Assembly (NCBI GenBank): GCA_900475325.1
Contig: LS483371.1
Coordinates: 3,038,001-3,102,000 of the forward strand
DNA: 64,000 nucleotides
DNA from: Paucimonas lemoignei
Lineage (GTDB): Bacteria > Pseudomonadota > Gammaproteobacteria > Pseudomonadales > Pseudomonadaceae
Reading direction: 5' to 3'
In this document: one piece after another, positions 17,129-25,707 of the stretch
Position numbering within the stretch: position 1 is the first letter of the stretch
Layout of the letters: every line of letters starts with the position of its first letter
The notes under the pieces: generated by a model
Told to the model about the DNA's origin: nothing
The model's database searches: none
The model's input: the letters and a program-made list of their open reading frames with translations, nothing else
Translations under genes and position numbers: made by a program

Positions 17129-19195
17129 TTAGAACGCCGGAACTGCGCTCACCACCCGCAACGCCAAGCCTTCATAGGCATCCAGGGTAATGGTGAATTC
17201 GCCTTCATCGGTCAAGTCACCCTCGACCCGCTCGTTGATGATGTCCACCACCGGGCCAGGTGCAATACCGGCCAGATGCAGGGTTTCCACCACTGGCTCC
17301 GAGCTGAAGTTCAGGGCGGTGATCTGCGTGCCCTTCCCGGCTGGCAACTCGTGAACCATGATCAGCAAGCCAGGATGCTCCACGTCCGGGATCAGGATCT
17401 GCTTGCTGGCGGCGATGTCATAGGCGCGACGCACGGCCAGGATCTTTTTCAATTGCGAGGCGAACGAATCCGGGCGCTGCAGCTGACTGATCAGGCTGCC
17501 GTACAGCGAACGCGGCCTTGGCATGTTGCCAGCCGAGAACTCGGCTTCCGGGTCCAGATCCACCAGGTCGTAGGCACCGCGATGGATCCAGCGGGTGTCG
17601 CCGTCCTGCATCAAGTGTTGAACCTGGTCGGCGGGCAATGGCAGCGCCCCCACCAGATCCCAGCCCGACAGGGCAAACACACCCGGCTGCATCGCATTGA
17701 ACATCACCAGCAGCAAGTGAATGTGCTGGATTTGCTGGATATCGGCGTCGGTGATGGCTTCAAGGTCACGAATCCCCAGTGCCGCCGTGATGATGCTCGC
17801 GGTCGTGCAAGACACGCCGTTGGTGACGAACTTCAGGTTGTAGGGCGCATGCTCACCCGCCAGACGCTCGTACATTTCTTCGCGAATGTGTTCGCGCAGA
17901 ATATTGCCGGGCAAGGTCTGGCCTTGATAGTGGTAGGTGTCATGGGCGTGCAGCGTCCAGAAATGCACCAGCTCAAGCGTCAGCTCGTCGTGGTTCTGCA
18001 GCGCGTGGATCAAGGACGCCGGGTCGATACCGAATGCGTGCACCTGGCGCAACATGAGGCGCAGGAACTCGGTGGTCCCGGTCAGCAACGCATGTTGATA
18101 GGCCGGGCGCGAGATGAAGTCGTAAGACAGGTCAGCGCCACCGTGGGACATGGCCGCGATGTCGTCCAGCGTCAGGTTCAACTCCTGGAAACTGAAACCG
18201 CCCGCTTTGCGGATCGCCCCGCCGATCAACTGATTGCCGGTAATCGACAACGGGTGGCTCTCGGACCAGGCATTGCCTTCAGCCTTGCGCTCCACGCCGA
18301 GAAAGCCGTTGGCGTCCAGACGCAATACCCGCGCGCCCATCACGTCAATGGCATGCAGCGCATCGCCAATGATCATTTGCTGCGCCGCGAAGCTTGGGTC
18401 CAGCCAGTTGAGTGACGGCTGGCCTTCCTTGAAGTAGTGCAGGTACACCCAGCGCCGGGCTTTGCCGTCGACGCCTTGAACAATGCCGGTGGCGCTCCAG
18501 TCGGTTTCCTTGACGCCGGGTTCGAAGAAGATCACCCGCTGCAATTGACCGACGATGTAATGCTTGTCCTTGAGAACATCCACCACATCGGGCATCAGGT
18601 TGACCGCATCGCGCCCCGCCGGAATATCCGGCAGCAGATGCCAGTCTTCCTCACGGATTTCAACCATGTGGTACAGGCCGGGATAATCCTCGTAAGCCAT
18701 TTCCGCGAGGCGAAAGTCAGCGCCTTTGCCGGTATGGGACGGGATTACGTCATCAATCAGCACCGCATTGTGCGCGGCGGCAATACGGCTCAGGCTCAGC
18801 AACTGCGCGTCGGTGCCCAGGTCTGGGTCGATGCCGAAGCTGATCCGGTCGAAGTTACCGTCGATGCTCGGGGTGCGCTGTCGACCTTGCAGCCCGCCGG
18901 AGGTTTTCAGCGGGCCGTTGTGGATGCCCTGAATACCGATTTCCGAAAGCGCATGCCACAAGGCTTCATCCCCCAATGCTTCGAGCACCGTGCCGCCTTC
19001 GCGGGTGATGATCGAGGCCGGGTAGGCGGTAAACCACACGGAGGCGATGGCCGAAGCGTCTCGCGGGCGTGCCTGGGCGAACGGGCGCTGCCACAGCCTG
19101 CCTTGGCCTGAGTAGAGTTTGGCGCGTTGTCTGGCGGCATTGAGCATCGATTGCTCGATCAGCCAATCGACGTATTGCTTGTCCGGTGTCGTCAT
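17129..19195 (-). CDS. treS: Trehalose synthase (maltose alpha-D-glucosyltransferase), stand-alone form
   Basis: GH13 enzyme of 688 residues that interconverts maltose and trehalose in the cytoplasm. The family regions are visible: DDVIPSHTG (region I), [11 protein letters not shown] with the nucleophile Asp (region II) and ALQNHDE (region IV). The length equals that of the single-domain trehalose synthases described from P. putida and P. stutzeri, and differs from the longer TreS-maltokinase fusion found in many pseudomonads. No glgE, glgX or treY/Z gene is adjacent. Trehalose here would serve as osmolyte or stress protectant. Confidence 0.8.
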   Translation of the reverse strand: MTTPDKQYVDWLIEQSMLNAARQRAKLYSGQGRLWQRPFAQARPRDASAIASVWFTAYPASIITREGGTVLEALGDEALWHALSEIGIQGIHNGPLKTSGGLQGRQRTPSIDGNFDRISFGIDPDLGTDAQLLSLSRIAAAHNAVLIDDVIPSHTGKGADFRLAEMAYEDYPGLYHMVEIREEDWHLLPDIPAGRDAVNLMPDVVDVLKDKHYIVGQLQRVIFFEPGVKETDWSATGIVQGVDGKARRWVYLHYFKEGQPSLNWLDPSFAAQQMIIGDALHAIDVMGARVLRLDANGFLGVERKAEGNAWSESHPLSITGNQLIGGAIRKAGGFSFQELNLTLDDIAAMSHGGADLSYDFISRPAYQHALLTGTTEFLRLMLRQVHAFGIDPASLIHALQNHDELTLELVHFWTLHAHDTYHYQGQTLPGNILREHIREEMYERLAGEHAPYNLKFVTNGVSCTTASIITAALGIRDLEAITDADIQQIQHIHLLLVMFNAMQPGVFALSGWDLVGALPLPADQVQHLMQDGDTRWIHRGAYDLVDLDPEAEFSAGNMPRPRSLYGSLISQLQRPDSFASQLKKILAVRRAYDIAASKQILIPDVEHPGLLIMVHELPAGKGTQITALNFSSEPVVETLHLAGIAPGPVVDIINERVEGDLTDEGEFTITLDAYEGLALRVVSAVPAF

Positions 19196-19387
19196 AAAGT
19201 GCAGTCATCCGCGTCAAGTCAGTCGGGTCGAAACCATCGGAGTGATCTGAGCTGGTTCGATTCTGTCTTTCAGTTAGCTTGACTGTATGAGCGCCACCGG
19301 TGGCAATCGTTGCATTTGGATGTACGTTAATTCGGGGATCACATCAGACGGTGGGCGTTTGATGTCGCAACCTCCCACCGGTTTGGA

Positions 19388-19993
19388 TCAGTGATTCTCG
19401 GTCCAGTCGAAGTCCAGCTGTTGAGCGGTGCGTTGCGCCAGCTTGCGGTTATGCAGTCGCTCCACCAGGTGCAGGCTCATGTCGATCCCGGCAGAAATAC
19501 CGGCCGAGGTCACGAACCCGCCTTCATCGACCCAGCGCAGGGTGCTCAGCACGTCCAGGGACGGGAACATCTCCTTGAGTTCATCCAGGTCCTCCCAGTG
19601 AGTGGTGACTTGCTTGCCGTCCAGCTTGCCCGTTTTCGCCAGCAGGAACGCCCCCGTGCAGACCGACGCGACCACCCGCTCAGGTGCCGACTGGCCGCTG
19701 ATCCAGTAGATGACATCAGGCTTTTCCAGCTCGGCAGTCACCACGCCACCGGGGATGATCAGGCAATCCATCACCGGATGGTCGCTGATGGAGTAATCAG
19801 GGAACACCTTGAGCCCGGCCCGAGCCGTGACCGGCGCGGTGGTGCGGCCAATCGTGAATACAGTGAACAAGGCCCGATCATCCAGGCTGTTGCGCAGGTG
19901 CATGCGGGCGGCCGTGGTGAACACTTCGTAGGGACCTGCGAAATCCAGGACTTCAACGTCATCAAAGACGTAGATACCGATGTTGATTGACAC
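19388..19993 (-). CDS. DJ-1/PfpI family protein
   Basis: 201 residues of the DJ-1/PfpI superfamily. The nucleophile elbow is Cys112 in SVCTGAFLLAKTG, and DCLIIPGG and TSAGISAGIDMSLHL are the other family blocks. Isonitrile hydratase (InhA) is the nearest functional relative by look, but that activity is not proven by sequence. Translation starts at GTG with CAGGAG seven bases before it. It is divergent from the FtrA-type regulator, whose N-terminal half belongs to the same superfamily. Confidence 0.85.
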   Translation of the reverse strand: MSINIGIYVFDDVEVLDFAGPYEVFTTAARMHLRNSLDDRALFTVFTIGRTTAPVTARAGLKVFPDYSISDHPVMDCLIIPGGVVTAELEKPDVIYWISGQSAPERVVASVCTGAFLLAKTGKLDGKQVTTHWEDLDELKEMFPSLDVLSTLRWVDEGGFVTSAGISAGIDMSLHLVERLHNRKLAQRTAQQLDFDWTENH

Positions 19994-20127
19994 GTGTTGA
20001 CTCCTGCATCGCTTGTGCGAGTTCCGGCAAAAATAGTGAGGCTGACGCCCCGCTCCACTAATCAGGTTAACCAGTCCCTCTAAACCGGGCCACTGGAGTA
20101 AATGCCAATATCCGGTAACATCGCGCC

Positions 20128-21081
20128 ATGAAAAATCATCTCGTCGTTGCCCTCATTTATAACCAGCTGTGCACCTTCGAATTTGGCTGCACGGTTGAGG
20201 TTTTTGCGCTCAAACGCCCCGAACTGGGGGTGACCTGGTATGAGTTCGCAACCTACCCCGTGGATGAGGGGCAGATCACCGCAGCGGGCGGCATTACCAT
20301 CGTGCCGACCCCTGGCGAGGCGCTGCTGGAAAACGCCGACACCATCATCGTGCCCGGCTGGCGTGGGGTTGATGCGCCCGTCCCGCCCAGGTTGATCGCC
20401 CAACTGCAGGCCGCCCATGCACGCGGCGCCCGGATCTGCTCGATCTGCACCGGCGCCTTCGTGCTGGCCGCAGCGGGTTTGCTTGAAGGCAAGCGCGTCA
20501 CCACTCACTGGCGATACACCGACCTGCTGGCCACCATGTACCCGCAGCTGAGCATTCAACCCAACGAACTGTATGTGGATCAGGGGCAGATTGTGACGGC
20601 CGCAGGGTCTGCCGCAGGGCTGGACATGATGCTGCACCTGGTGCGCAACGATCATGGCGCACGCGTCGCCAACATGGTCGCCCAGCGCATGGTGATCCCT
20701 CCCCATCGCGAAGGCGGCCAGTCGCAATATGCATCGCGCCAGCTGGTGTCCTCCAGCGACGGGCCGATCTCCAAGGTCATGGACTGGATACGCAGCGATC
20801 TGCAACGCCAGCGCAGTATCAAGGAAATGGCCGAACATGCCGCCGTCAGTACCCGCACCCTGCACCGCAGCTTCATGGACAGCACCGGGTTGTCACCCTA
20901 CGACTGGCTGCTGGGTGAGCGCATTGCCTACGCCAAGGAGCTGCTGGAGTCCTCCAACATGCGCCTGACTGAAGTGGTTGAGGTCGCCGGCTTCGGCTCT
21001 GAAGAGTCTCTGCGACGCCACTTCCGTAACCTGGTCGGCATCAGCCCGAGCCGTTATCGCAAGCAATTCAGCCGAGCGTGA
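20128..21081 (+). CDS. ftrA: FtrA/GlxA family transcriptional regulator
   Basis: 317-residue regulator made of an N-terminal DJ-1/PfpI-like domain (residues 1-190, with CSICTGAFVLAAAG around Cys107) and a C-terminal AraC-type pair of helix-turn-helices (about 215-315). The latter are seen in SIKEMAEHAAVSTRTLHRSF and EVAGFGSEESLRRHFRNLVG. The layout and length match FtrA. It is divergent from the DJ-1 gene and probably controls it. The ligand is unknown. Confidence 0.85.
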   Translation: MKNHLVVALIYNQLCTFEFGCTVEVFALKRPELGVTWYEFATYPVDEGQITAAGGITIVPTPGEALLENADTIIVPGWRGVDAPVPPRLIAQLQAAHARGARICSICTGAFVLAAAGLLEGKRVTTHWRYTDLLATMYPQLSIQPNELYVDQGQIVTAAGSAAGLDMMLHLVRNDHGARVANMVAQRMVIPPHREGGQSQYASRQLVSSSDGPISKVMDWIRSDLQRQRSIKEMAEHAAVSTRTLHRSFMDSTGLSPYDWLLGERIAYAKELLESSNMRLTEVVEVAGFGSEESLRRHFRNLVGISPSRYRKQFSRA

Positions 21082-21143
21082 CGCGTGCAGACACGACGGT
21101 CTTTCAAGCCAGGCTCGTGCGTCGTCTGGAACCGATAATAGTC

Positions 21144-21164
21144 ACTATCAATCATGCTGATAGT
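21144..21164. promoter_or_regulatory. Inverted repeat ACTATCA-N7-TGATAGT at the sRNA promoter
   Basis: Perfect seven-base arms just upstream of the putative sRNA. The right arm overlaps the CTGATAGT stretch that could act as its -10 element, so it is a likely operator or control point. Confidence 0.4.
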
Positions 21165-21170
21165 TGGATT

Positions 21171-21321
21171 TGCGACGCCGGTGTTAGGGTTGTCGGCGAT
21201 GAAGAACATGTTTCAGCCGCTTGTTGAATCCGCATCAACAGGCGGTCGAATACCTGCTCCGCTTCATCACTCCTTTGGTTAGAAACTTTCAGCCACCCCA
21301 CTTCGGTGAGGTGGCTTTTTT
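21171..21321 (+). ncRNA. Candidate small RNA, RgsA (P16)-like
   Basis: A 150-base stretch without a reading frame has a clear RNA architecture. A first GCCG...CGGC stem lies near 21177-21196. An 11-bp hairpin pairs 21217-21227 with 21235-21245 around a seven-base loop. The 3' end is an intrinsic terminator at 21291-21321 with a run of seven T. Size and architecture fit the Pseudomonas stress sRNA RgsA/P16, which is RpoS- and Gac-linked; this identity is from memory and should be checked. Start is approximate. Confidence 0.6.
21291..21321 (+). terminator. Intrinsic terminator of the candidate sRNA
   Basis: AGCCACC and GGTGGCT flank an inner CAC-TTCG-GTG stem, followed by seven T. Strong rho-independent form. 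Confidence 0.85.
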
Positions 21322-21454
21322 TGCCTGCATTTTTGCTCTCAGCCCGCCCCGAACTTGACCTGAATGCTGGAGTCCATTGAGCGTTTCTGGTCTAGTAGCC
21401 CGCTGGAAACTCGATAACGCTTTCTATTCGATTCACGCAAACAGGTAATTTTTA

Positions 21455-21844
21455 ATGTCTGCCTCAGGTTTCAACCGGTTTATCTGCTCCGCCACCCTCC
21501 TCCTTTCCCTTGGCATGAGCGGGTTTGCCTCGGCCCACGCCCACCTGGAAAGCCAGTTGCCTGCCGCCGACAGCACCGTCAGCAGCCCCAAGGAATTGCG
21601 CCTGCACTTCAGCGAGGGCGTTGAAGAGAAATTCACCAAGATTGCCATCACGTCGGTCGCTGCCAGTGGCAAGAACGTCGTTGAACCGGTGCCCTCCGTT
21701 GCCACTGACCCCGCCGACAAGAAGGTGCTGATCGTCATCCCAGGCGCGCCCCTGGCCGCAGGCGAGTACAAAGTGGAATGGCATGCCGTGTCAGTGGACA
21801 CCCATAAAAGTGAAGGCAGCTATAAATTCACGGTCAGCCCATAA
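21455..21844 (+). CDS. copC: Copper-resistance protein CopC/YobA
   Basis: Periplasmic copper-binding protein of 129 residues with a Sec signal peptide ending near FASAHAH. The mature N-terminal HAHLESQLPAADS carries the His that CopC proteins use for Cu(II), and SVDTHKSEGSYKF is the conserved C-terminal block. It is followed after three bases by copD, so the two form one operon for copper handling and probably uptake across the inner membrane. AGGTAA precedes the start. Confidence 0.9.
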   Translation: MSASGFNRFICSATLLLSLGMSGFASAHAHLESQLPAADSTVSSPKELRLHFSEGVEEKFTKIAITSVAASGKNVVEPVPSVATDPADKKVLIVIPGAPLAAGEYKVEWHAVSVDTHKSEGSYKFTVSP

Positions 21845-21847
21845 CGC

Positions 21848-22714
21848 ATGCTGACCGCGCTCGTTGTCTGCCGACTGGTGCACTTCTGGACGGTGTTGAT
21901 GCTGTTCGGCCTGTGTTTCTCCCGGTTTCTACTGGGTTCGAGCCTTGAGCGCGCATTGCCAAACCTGCCCGGCCTGCGACTGACGCGAGGGTTATGCGTG
22001 TTCGCACTGCTCAGCGCAGGAGTCTGGCTGCTGTTGATTGCGGCCAGCATGGCGGGTAGCTGGGTTGATGGAGTGACCGCTGACACGCTGCTCCTGGTAC
22101 TGGGCAGCACGGCGTTCGGCAAGGTCTGGTTCTGGCACATAGCGTTCAACGGGCTATTGCTGATCATGTTGCTGCGCAGTCGATTGCCCTCCATCAGGCT
22201 GCACCTGGCGATGGTATTCCTGCTGCTGGCCACACTCGCCCCGGTCGGGCATGTGGCGATGTTCGACGGGATGTTCGGCCGCGTGATGATTGCCAATCAG
22301 TTGCTGCACCTGTGTGCAATAGGCGCCTGGCTGGGTGGACTTGGCTTGCTCCTGTGCCTCATACAGCAGCGGGCAGGTGCCCGCGAGACGCGGGCAATCC
22401 TGCTGCGCTTCAGCGGCCTGGGTTACGTCATGGTGGGCTTGATCATCGCGACTGGCTTGATCAATGTCCGGGCCATGAGCGGCGCACTGTGGCCGCAACC
22501 TGCACTCTCCGGTTTCGGGCTGATTCTGGGCGTGAAGCTGTGCATGGTGCTGGCCATGTTGGCCCTGGCGCTGTTCAACCGGCTGATGCTCAACCGCGAC
22601 GACTGGCGACCGGGCGTGCTGCGTATCAGCATCCTCTGTGAATCACTGTTCGGCATTGCCGCGCTGATGGCGGTGTCACTGTTGGGTACACTGCCGCCCA
22701 TGCACGTCAGTTGA
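21848..22714 (+). CDS. copD: Copper homeostasis membrane protein CopD
   Basis: Inner-membrane protein of 288 residues with about eight hydrophobic segments. RLVHFWTVLMLFG at the N-terminus, VGHVAMFDG and NQLLHLCAIGAWLGG carry the conserved His residues of CopD proteins. It works with periplasmic CopC to move copper. It is separated from copC by three bases and followed by an 87-base gap before the ada-like gene. Confidence 0.9.
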   Translation: MLTALVVCRLVHFWTVLMLFGLCFSRFLLGSSLERALPNLPGLRLTRGLCVFALLSAGVWLLLIAASMAGSWVDGVTADTLLLVLGSTAFGKVWFWHIAFNGLLLIMLLRSRLPSIRLHLAMVFLLLATLAPVGHVAMFDGMFGRVMIANQLLHLCAIGAWLGGLGLLLCLIQQRAGARETRAILLRFSGLGYVMVGLIIATGLINVRAMSGALWPQPALSGFGLILGVKLCMVLAMLALALFNRLMLNRDDWRPGVLRISILCESLFGIAALMAVSLLGTLPPMHVS

Positions 22715-22801
22715 CAAAGTTTGACCGCAAGACCCGGAGTGCCAGGCATACGGGGCCACATTAAGCTGGGCACTTCCACACCCGCGAAAGGTTAGACGGC
22801 C

Positions 22802-23881
22802 ATGACCACCCACAGCATTGCATCGACATCGTCGTGTAGCACACAGGACGACCCGCGCTGGGCCGCCGTGCTGGCTCGGGATGCACGCGCCGATGGGCAG
22901 TTTGTCTACGCCGTGCGCACCACCGGGGTCTATTGTCGGCCCAGCAGCCTGTCGCGCCTGCCGCATCCGGCTAACGTGGTGTTTTTCGACACCGCCGCTG
23001 CAGCCGAGGCCGCAGGCTTTCGTCCCAGCAAGCGTGCCGCTGCGGATCAGAGTGAGGTCGCGCAGCAGCATGCCGCACTGGTCGCCCAGGCCTGTCGCCG
23101 CATCGAACAGGCGGAGGTCGCGCCAAGCCTGTCGCAATTGGCATTTGATGCCGGGATGAGCACCTATCACTTCCATCGGGTGTTCAAGGCGCTCACCGGT
23201 GTCACGCCCAAGGGTTATGCCAATGCGCATCGAGCCAGCAGGGTTCGCCAGCATCTGGTAGCCGGTAGCTCGGTGACCGACGCACTGTACGATGCCGGTT
23301 TCAACTCCAATAGCCGCTTCTACGCGACGGCCGACGCCGTGCTGGGGATGAAGCCGAGTCAGTTCCGCAAGGCGGGCAGCGAAGCGCACATCCACTTTGC
23401 AGTTGGCGAATGTTCACTGGGTTCGATTCTGGTGGCGCAAAGCGAGCGTGGCGTGTGTGCCATTCTGCTGGGCGATGATCCCGACTTGCTGGTGCGCAAC
23501 TTCCAGGACCAGTTTCGCAATGCGTCATTGATCGGCGCCAATCATGATTTCGAGCAAATGGTTGCGAAGGTCGTGGGCTTCATCGAAGCGCCGGGGCTGG
23601 GCCTCGACCTGCCGCTGGACATGCGCGGCACGGCGTTTCAGCAGCGCGTATGGCGCGCGCTGCAGGACATCCCGCCTGGCAGCACCGCCAGCTATGCCGA
23701 GATTGCCAAGCGCATGGGCGCACCCAAGTCGTTCCGCGCAGTGGCCCAGGCGTGCGGTGCCAACAATATCGCGGTGGCGATCCCTTGTCATCGAGTGGTG
23801 CGCAGCGACGGCAACCTGTCGGGTTACCGCTGGGGCGTGGAGCGTAAACAGCTGTTGCTGGAGCGGGAAGCCAAGCCCTAG
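22802..23881 (+). CDS. ada: Ada-type DNA alkylation repair protein with degenerate N-terminal zinc site
   Basis: 359-residue protein with the full Ada layout: N-terminal Ada domain (1-85), AraC-type helix-turn-helix (about 95-185) and C-terminal O6-methylguanine methyltransferase with acceptor Cys329 in IPCHRVVRSDG. E. coli Ada binds zinc through Cys38, 42, 69 and 72. Here only the first is kept (Cys45 in YCRPS), while the others read Ser49, Ser76 and Ala79. The protein should still repair O6-methylguanine, but zinc binding and phosphotriester-triggered activation look lost. It is convergent with the acuI-like gene across a hairpin. Confidence 0.88.
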   Translation: MTTHSIASTSSCSTQDDPRWAAVLARDARADGQFVYAVRTTGVYCRPSSLSRLPHPANVVFFDTAAAAEAAGFRPSKRAAADQSEVAQQHAALVAQACRRIEQAEVAPSLSQLAFDAGMSTYHFHRVFKALTGVTPKGYANAHRASRVRQHLVAGSSVTDALYDAGFNSNSRFYATADAVLGMKPSQFRKAGSEAHIHFAVGECSLGSILVAQSERGVCAILLGDDPDLLVRNFQDQFRNASLIGANHDFEQMVAKVVGFIEAPGLGLDLPLDMRGTAFQQRVWRALQDIPPGSTASYAEIAKRMGAPKSFRAVAQACGANNIAVAIPCHRVVRSDGNLSGYRWGVERKQLLLEREAKP

Positions 23882-23912
23882 CGATGGCGATGCAATGAAT
23901 AAATCGCCATCG
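23882..23912. terminator. Hairpin between convergent ada and acuI-like genes
   Basis: Perfect ten-base arms CGATGGCGAT / ATCGCCATCG with an 11-base loop. No T-run follows, so it may be a weak or bidirectional end signal. Confidence 0.5.
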
Positions 23913-23924
23913 GGGCCTGCGAAC

Positions 23925-24908
23925 TTAGCGCCTTACGTCCACCACCACTCTGCCGCGTACCTTGCCCGCCAGTAACTGCGGGGCAATGTCGATCACCTCG
24001 CTCAAGCCAATCTCGTGGCTGATCATCGGCAACAATGCCGGATCAAGATCAGTGGCCAGGCGTGTCCACGCCGCGATTCTGTCCGCACGCGGGCGTGTGA
24101 CGCTGTCGATGCCCGCCAGGGTGATACCGCGCAGAATGAACGGTGCGACCGAGGCCGGGAAGTCCATGCCTTGCGCCAACCCGCAGGCCGCCACCGTGCC
24201 GCGATAACGGGTCGCCGCGCAGATGTTGGCCAGGGTGTGACTGCCAATGGAGTCAATCGCGCCCGCCCAGCGTTCTTTGACCAGGGGTCGACCAGGCTCC
24301 GAGAGCGTCGCACGATCAATAATCTCAGCTGCGCCCAGGGTCTCCAGGTATTCGCGCTCGTTAACCCGACCGGTTGACGCCACAACCCGATAACCCAGCC
24401 GGGCCAGGATCGCGACCGCAAAGCTGCCAACGCCGCCGTTGGCCCCCGTGACCAGCACATCGCCGTCACCGGGTTTGACGCCATTATTTTCCAGCGCCAT
24501 GACGGCGAGCATCGCGGTGTAGCCCGCCGTGCCAATAGCCATGGCCTGCGCCGACGTGAACGCTGCGGGCAACGGGATCAGCCACTTGCCCTGCAGGCGA
24601 GCCTTCTCGGCCAGTCCACCCCAATGCCCTTCGCCTACGCCCCATCCGTTGAGTACAACCTGATCGCCGGGGACGTAGTCCGGATCGCTGCTTGCGGTCA
24701 CCGTCCCTGCCAGATCCACGCCCGGCACCATGGGAAAGCTGCGCACGATGGGGCCGCTGCCGGTAATGGCCAGGGCGTCCTTGTAATTGAGGGTGCTATG
24801 AGAAACGTCGACGCTGACCTCGCCCGCAGGCAGTGCTTCTTCGTTCAGCTCGCTCAGCGTCGCGTGGTAACCCGCATCGTCTTTTTCAATCAAGATGCCT
24901 CTGAACAT
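23925..24908 (-). CDS. acuI: Acrylyl-CoA reductase / YhdH-AcuI family quinone oxidoreductase
   Basis: NADPH-dependent MDR enzyme of 327 residues. Family features are [14 protein letters not shown] near residue 40, [13 protein letters not shown], the NADPH-binding [13 protein letters not shown] near 155 and the C-terminal [11 protein letters not shown]. It has no zinc ligands, as expected. Members reduce acryloyl-CoA or similar reactive enones. TAGGAGG five bases before the ATG is a strong ribosome site. A 13-base operator, identical to one upstream of the adjacent TetR gene, lies 16 bases upstream of the start, so it is very likely repressed by that regulator and induced by electrophiles. Confidence 0.85.
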   Translation of the reverse strand: MFRGILIEKDDAGYHATLSELNEEALPAGEVSVDVSHSTLNYKDALAITGSGPIVRSFPMVPGVDLAGTVTASSDPDYVPGDQVVLNGWGVGEGHWGGLAEKARLQGKWLIPLPAAFTSAQAMAIGTAGYTAMLAVMALENNGVKPGDGDVLVTGANGGVGSFAVAILARLGYRVVASTGRVNEREYLETLGAAEIIDRATLSEPGRPLVKERWAGAIDSIGSHTLANICAATRYRGTVAACGLAQGMDFPASVAPFILRGITLAGIDSVTRPRADRIAAWTRLATDLDPALLPMISHEIGLSEVIDIAPQLLAGKVRGRVVVDVRR

Positions 24909-24923
24909 GTTCGCCTCCTATTT

Positions 24924-24936
24924 AGACCGATCGTCT
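24924..24936. promoter_or_regulatory. NemR/AcuR-type operator in front of acuI
   Basis: AGACCGATCGTCT has inverted AGAC/GTCT arms and is identical to the copy at 25607-25619. It resembles the known NemR box (TAGACC-N4-GGTCTA). Confidence 0.75.
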
Positions 24937-24958
24937 TTAATTAGTCGAATGTAAAAAG

Positions 24959-25594
24959 CTACAGCGGCAGGCCCCGCAGAAACCCGCGGATGAAGGTATT
25001 GAGCGGCTCGTCATTGCCCACCAGCTTTGCGCGCAGCACGGCCCCTTCCCAACCGATCCAGAAGAACGCCGCCAATTCGTCACAGTCGGCATTTTTTGCC
25101 AGCTCCCCATTGGCTTGAGCCGCTGCAAAGCACTGGCTCAGACGTTGTTGCCAATCGAGGAAAATCTTCTCCAGCACTTCCCGAAAACCCTCCGGGAGCA
25201 TCCCCGCTTCCTGGCCAAGATTGCCCACCAGACAGCCCCGGCGATATTCATGACGGGCCATCGCCGCTTTGGCGCTCTGCACGAATCCCACCAGGCGCTC
25301 AAGGGGGCTCAGCGCCTCGTTCAGCAGCCAGCGGTCCAGCCGCTGTGCGAAGTAATCGGCGTAATGCGCCAGTACGGCTCGGCCATACGCGTCTTTGCTG
25401 GGGAAATAGTGGTAGAACGAACCTTTGGGTACGCCCACCTGCTTGAGGATGTAATCGATGCCCGTGGCCATGAAACCCTGCTCGGTCAACACCTCGACGC
25501 CGCAGCGGATCAGTGCCTCACGGGTTTCGAGGTTGTCCCGGTCAATCTTGGGCGGCCGCCCGGGCCGGCGTGGTTTAACGGCGTGTTCTGTCAT
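24959..25594 (-). CDS. TetR family regulator, NemR/AcuR-like
   Basis: 211-residue repressor. The TetR helix-turn-helix spans about 24-70, with VPKGSFYHYFPSKDAYG. Cys121 in RRGCLVGNLGQE sits where E. coli NemR has its redox-sensing Cys106, suggesting de-repression by reactive electrophiles. The start at 25594 is used because the family N-terminus begins there and the operator at 25607-25619 would otherwise fall inside the gene. There is no good ribosome site, so it may be leaderless or weakly translated. It lies upstream of acuI on the same strand, and both promoters carry the same operator. Confidence 0.85.
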   Translation of the reverse strand: MTEHAVKPRRPGRPPKIDRDNLETREALIRCGVEVLTEQGFMATGIDYILKQVGVPKGSFYHYFPSKDAYGRAVLAHYADYFAQRLDRWLLNEALSPLERLVGFVQSAKAAMARHEYRRGCLVGNLGQEAGMLPEGFREVLEKIFLDWQQRLSQCFAAAQANGELAKNADCDELAAFFWIGWEGAVLRAKLVGNDEPLNTFIRGFLRGLPL

Positions 25595-25606
25595 GGGAGG
25601 AATAGT

Positions 25607-25619
25607 AGACCGATCGTCT
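25607..25619. promoter_or_regulatory. NemR/AcuR-type operator in front of the TetR gene
   Basis: Exact second copy of AGACCGATCGTCT, 12 bases before the regulator's start codon, implying autorepression. Confidence 0.75.
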
Positions 25620-25707
25620 CTTATGTCAATCAAGGCCTCACGGCGGTTGCCAAATAGCCTTAAGACCCGCTCAATAGCCCTCCACTCTTTCAGCCCGGAA
25701 CCGTCAC

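Noticed and set aside
18437..19111. Long frame antisense to trehalose synthase
   Set aside because: The minus strand carries the GH13 motifs; the plus-strand frame is a shadow.
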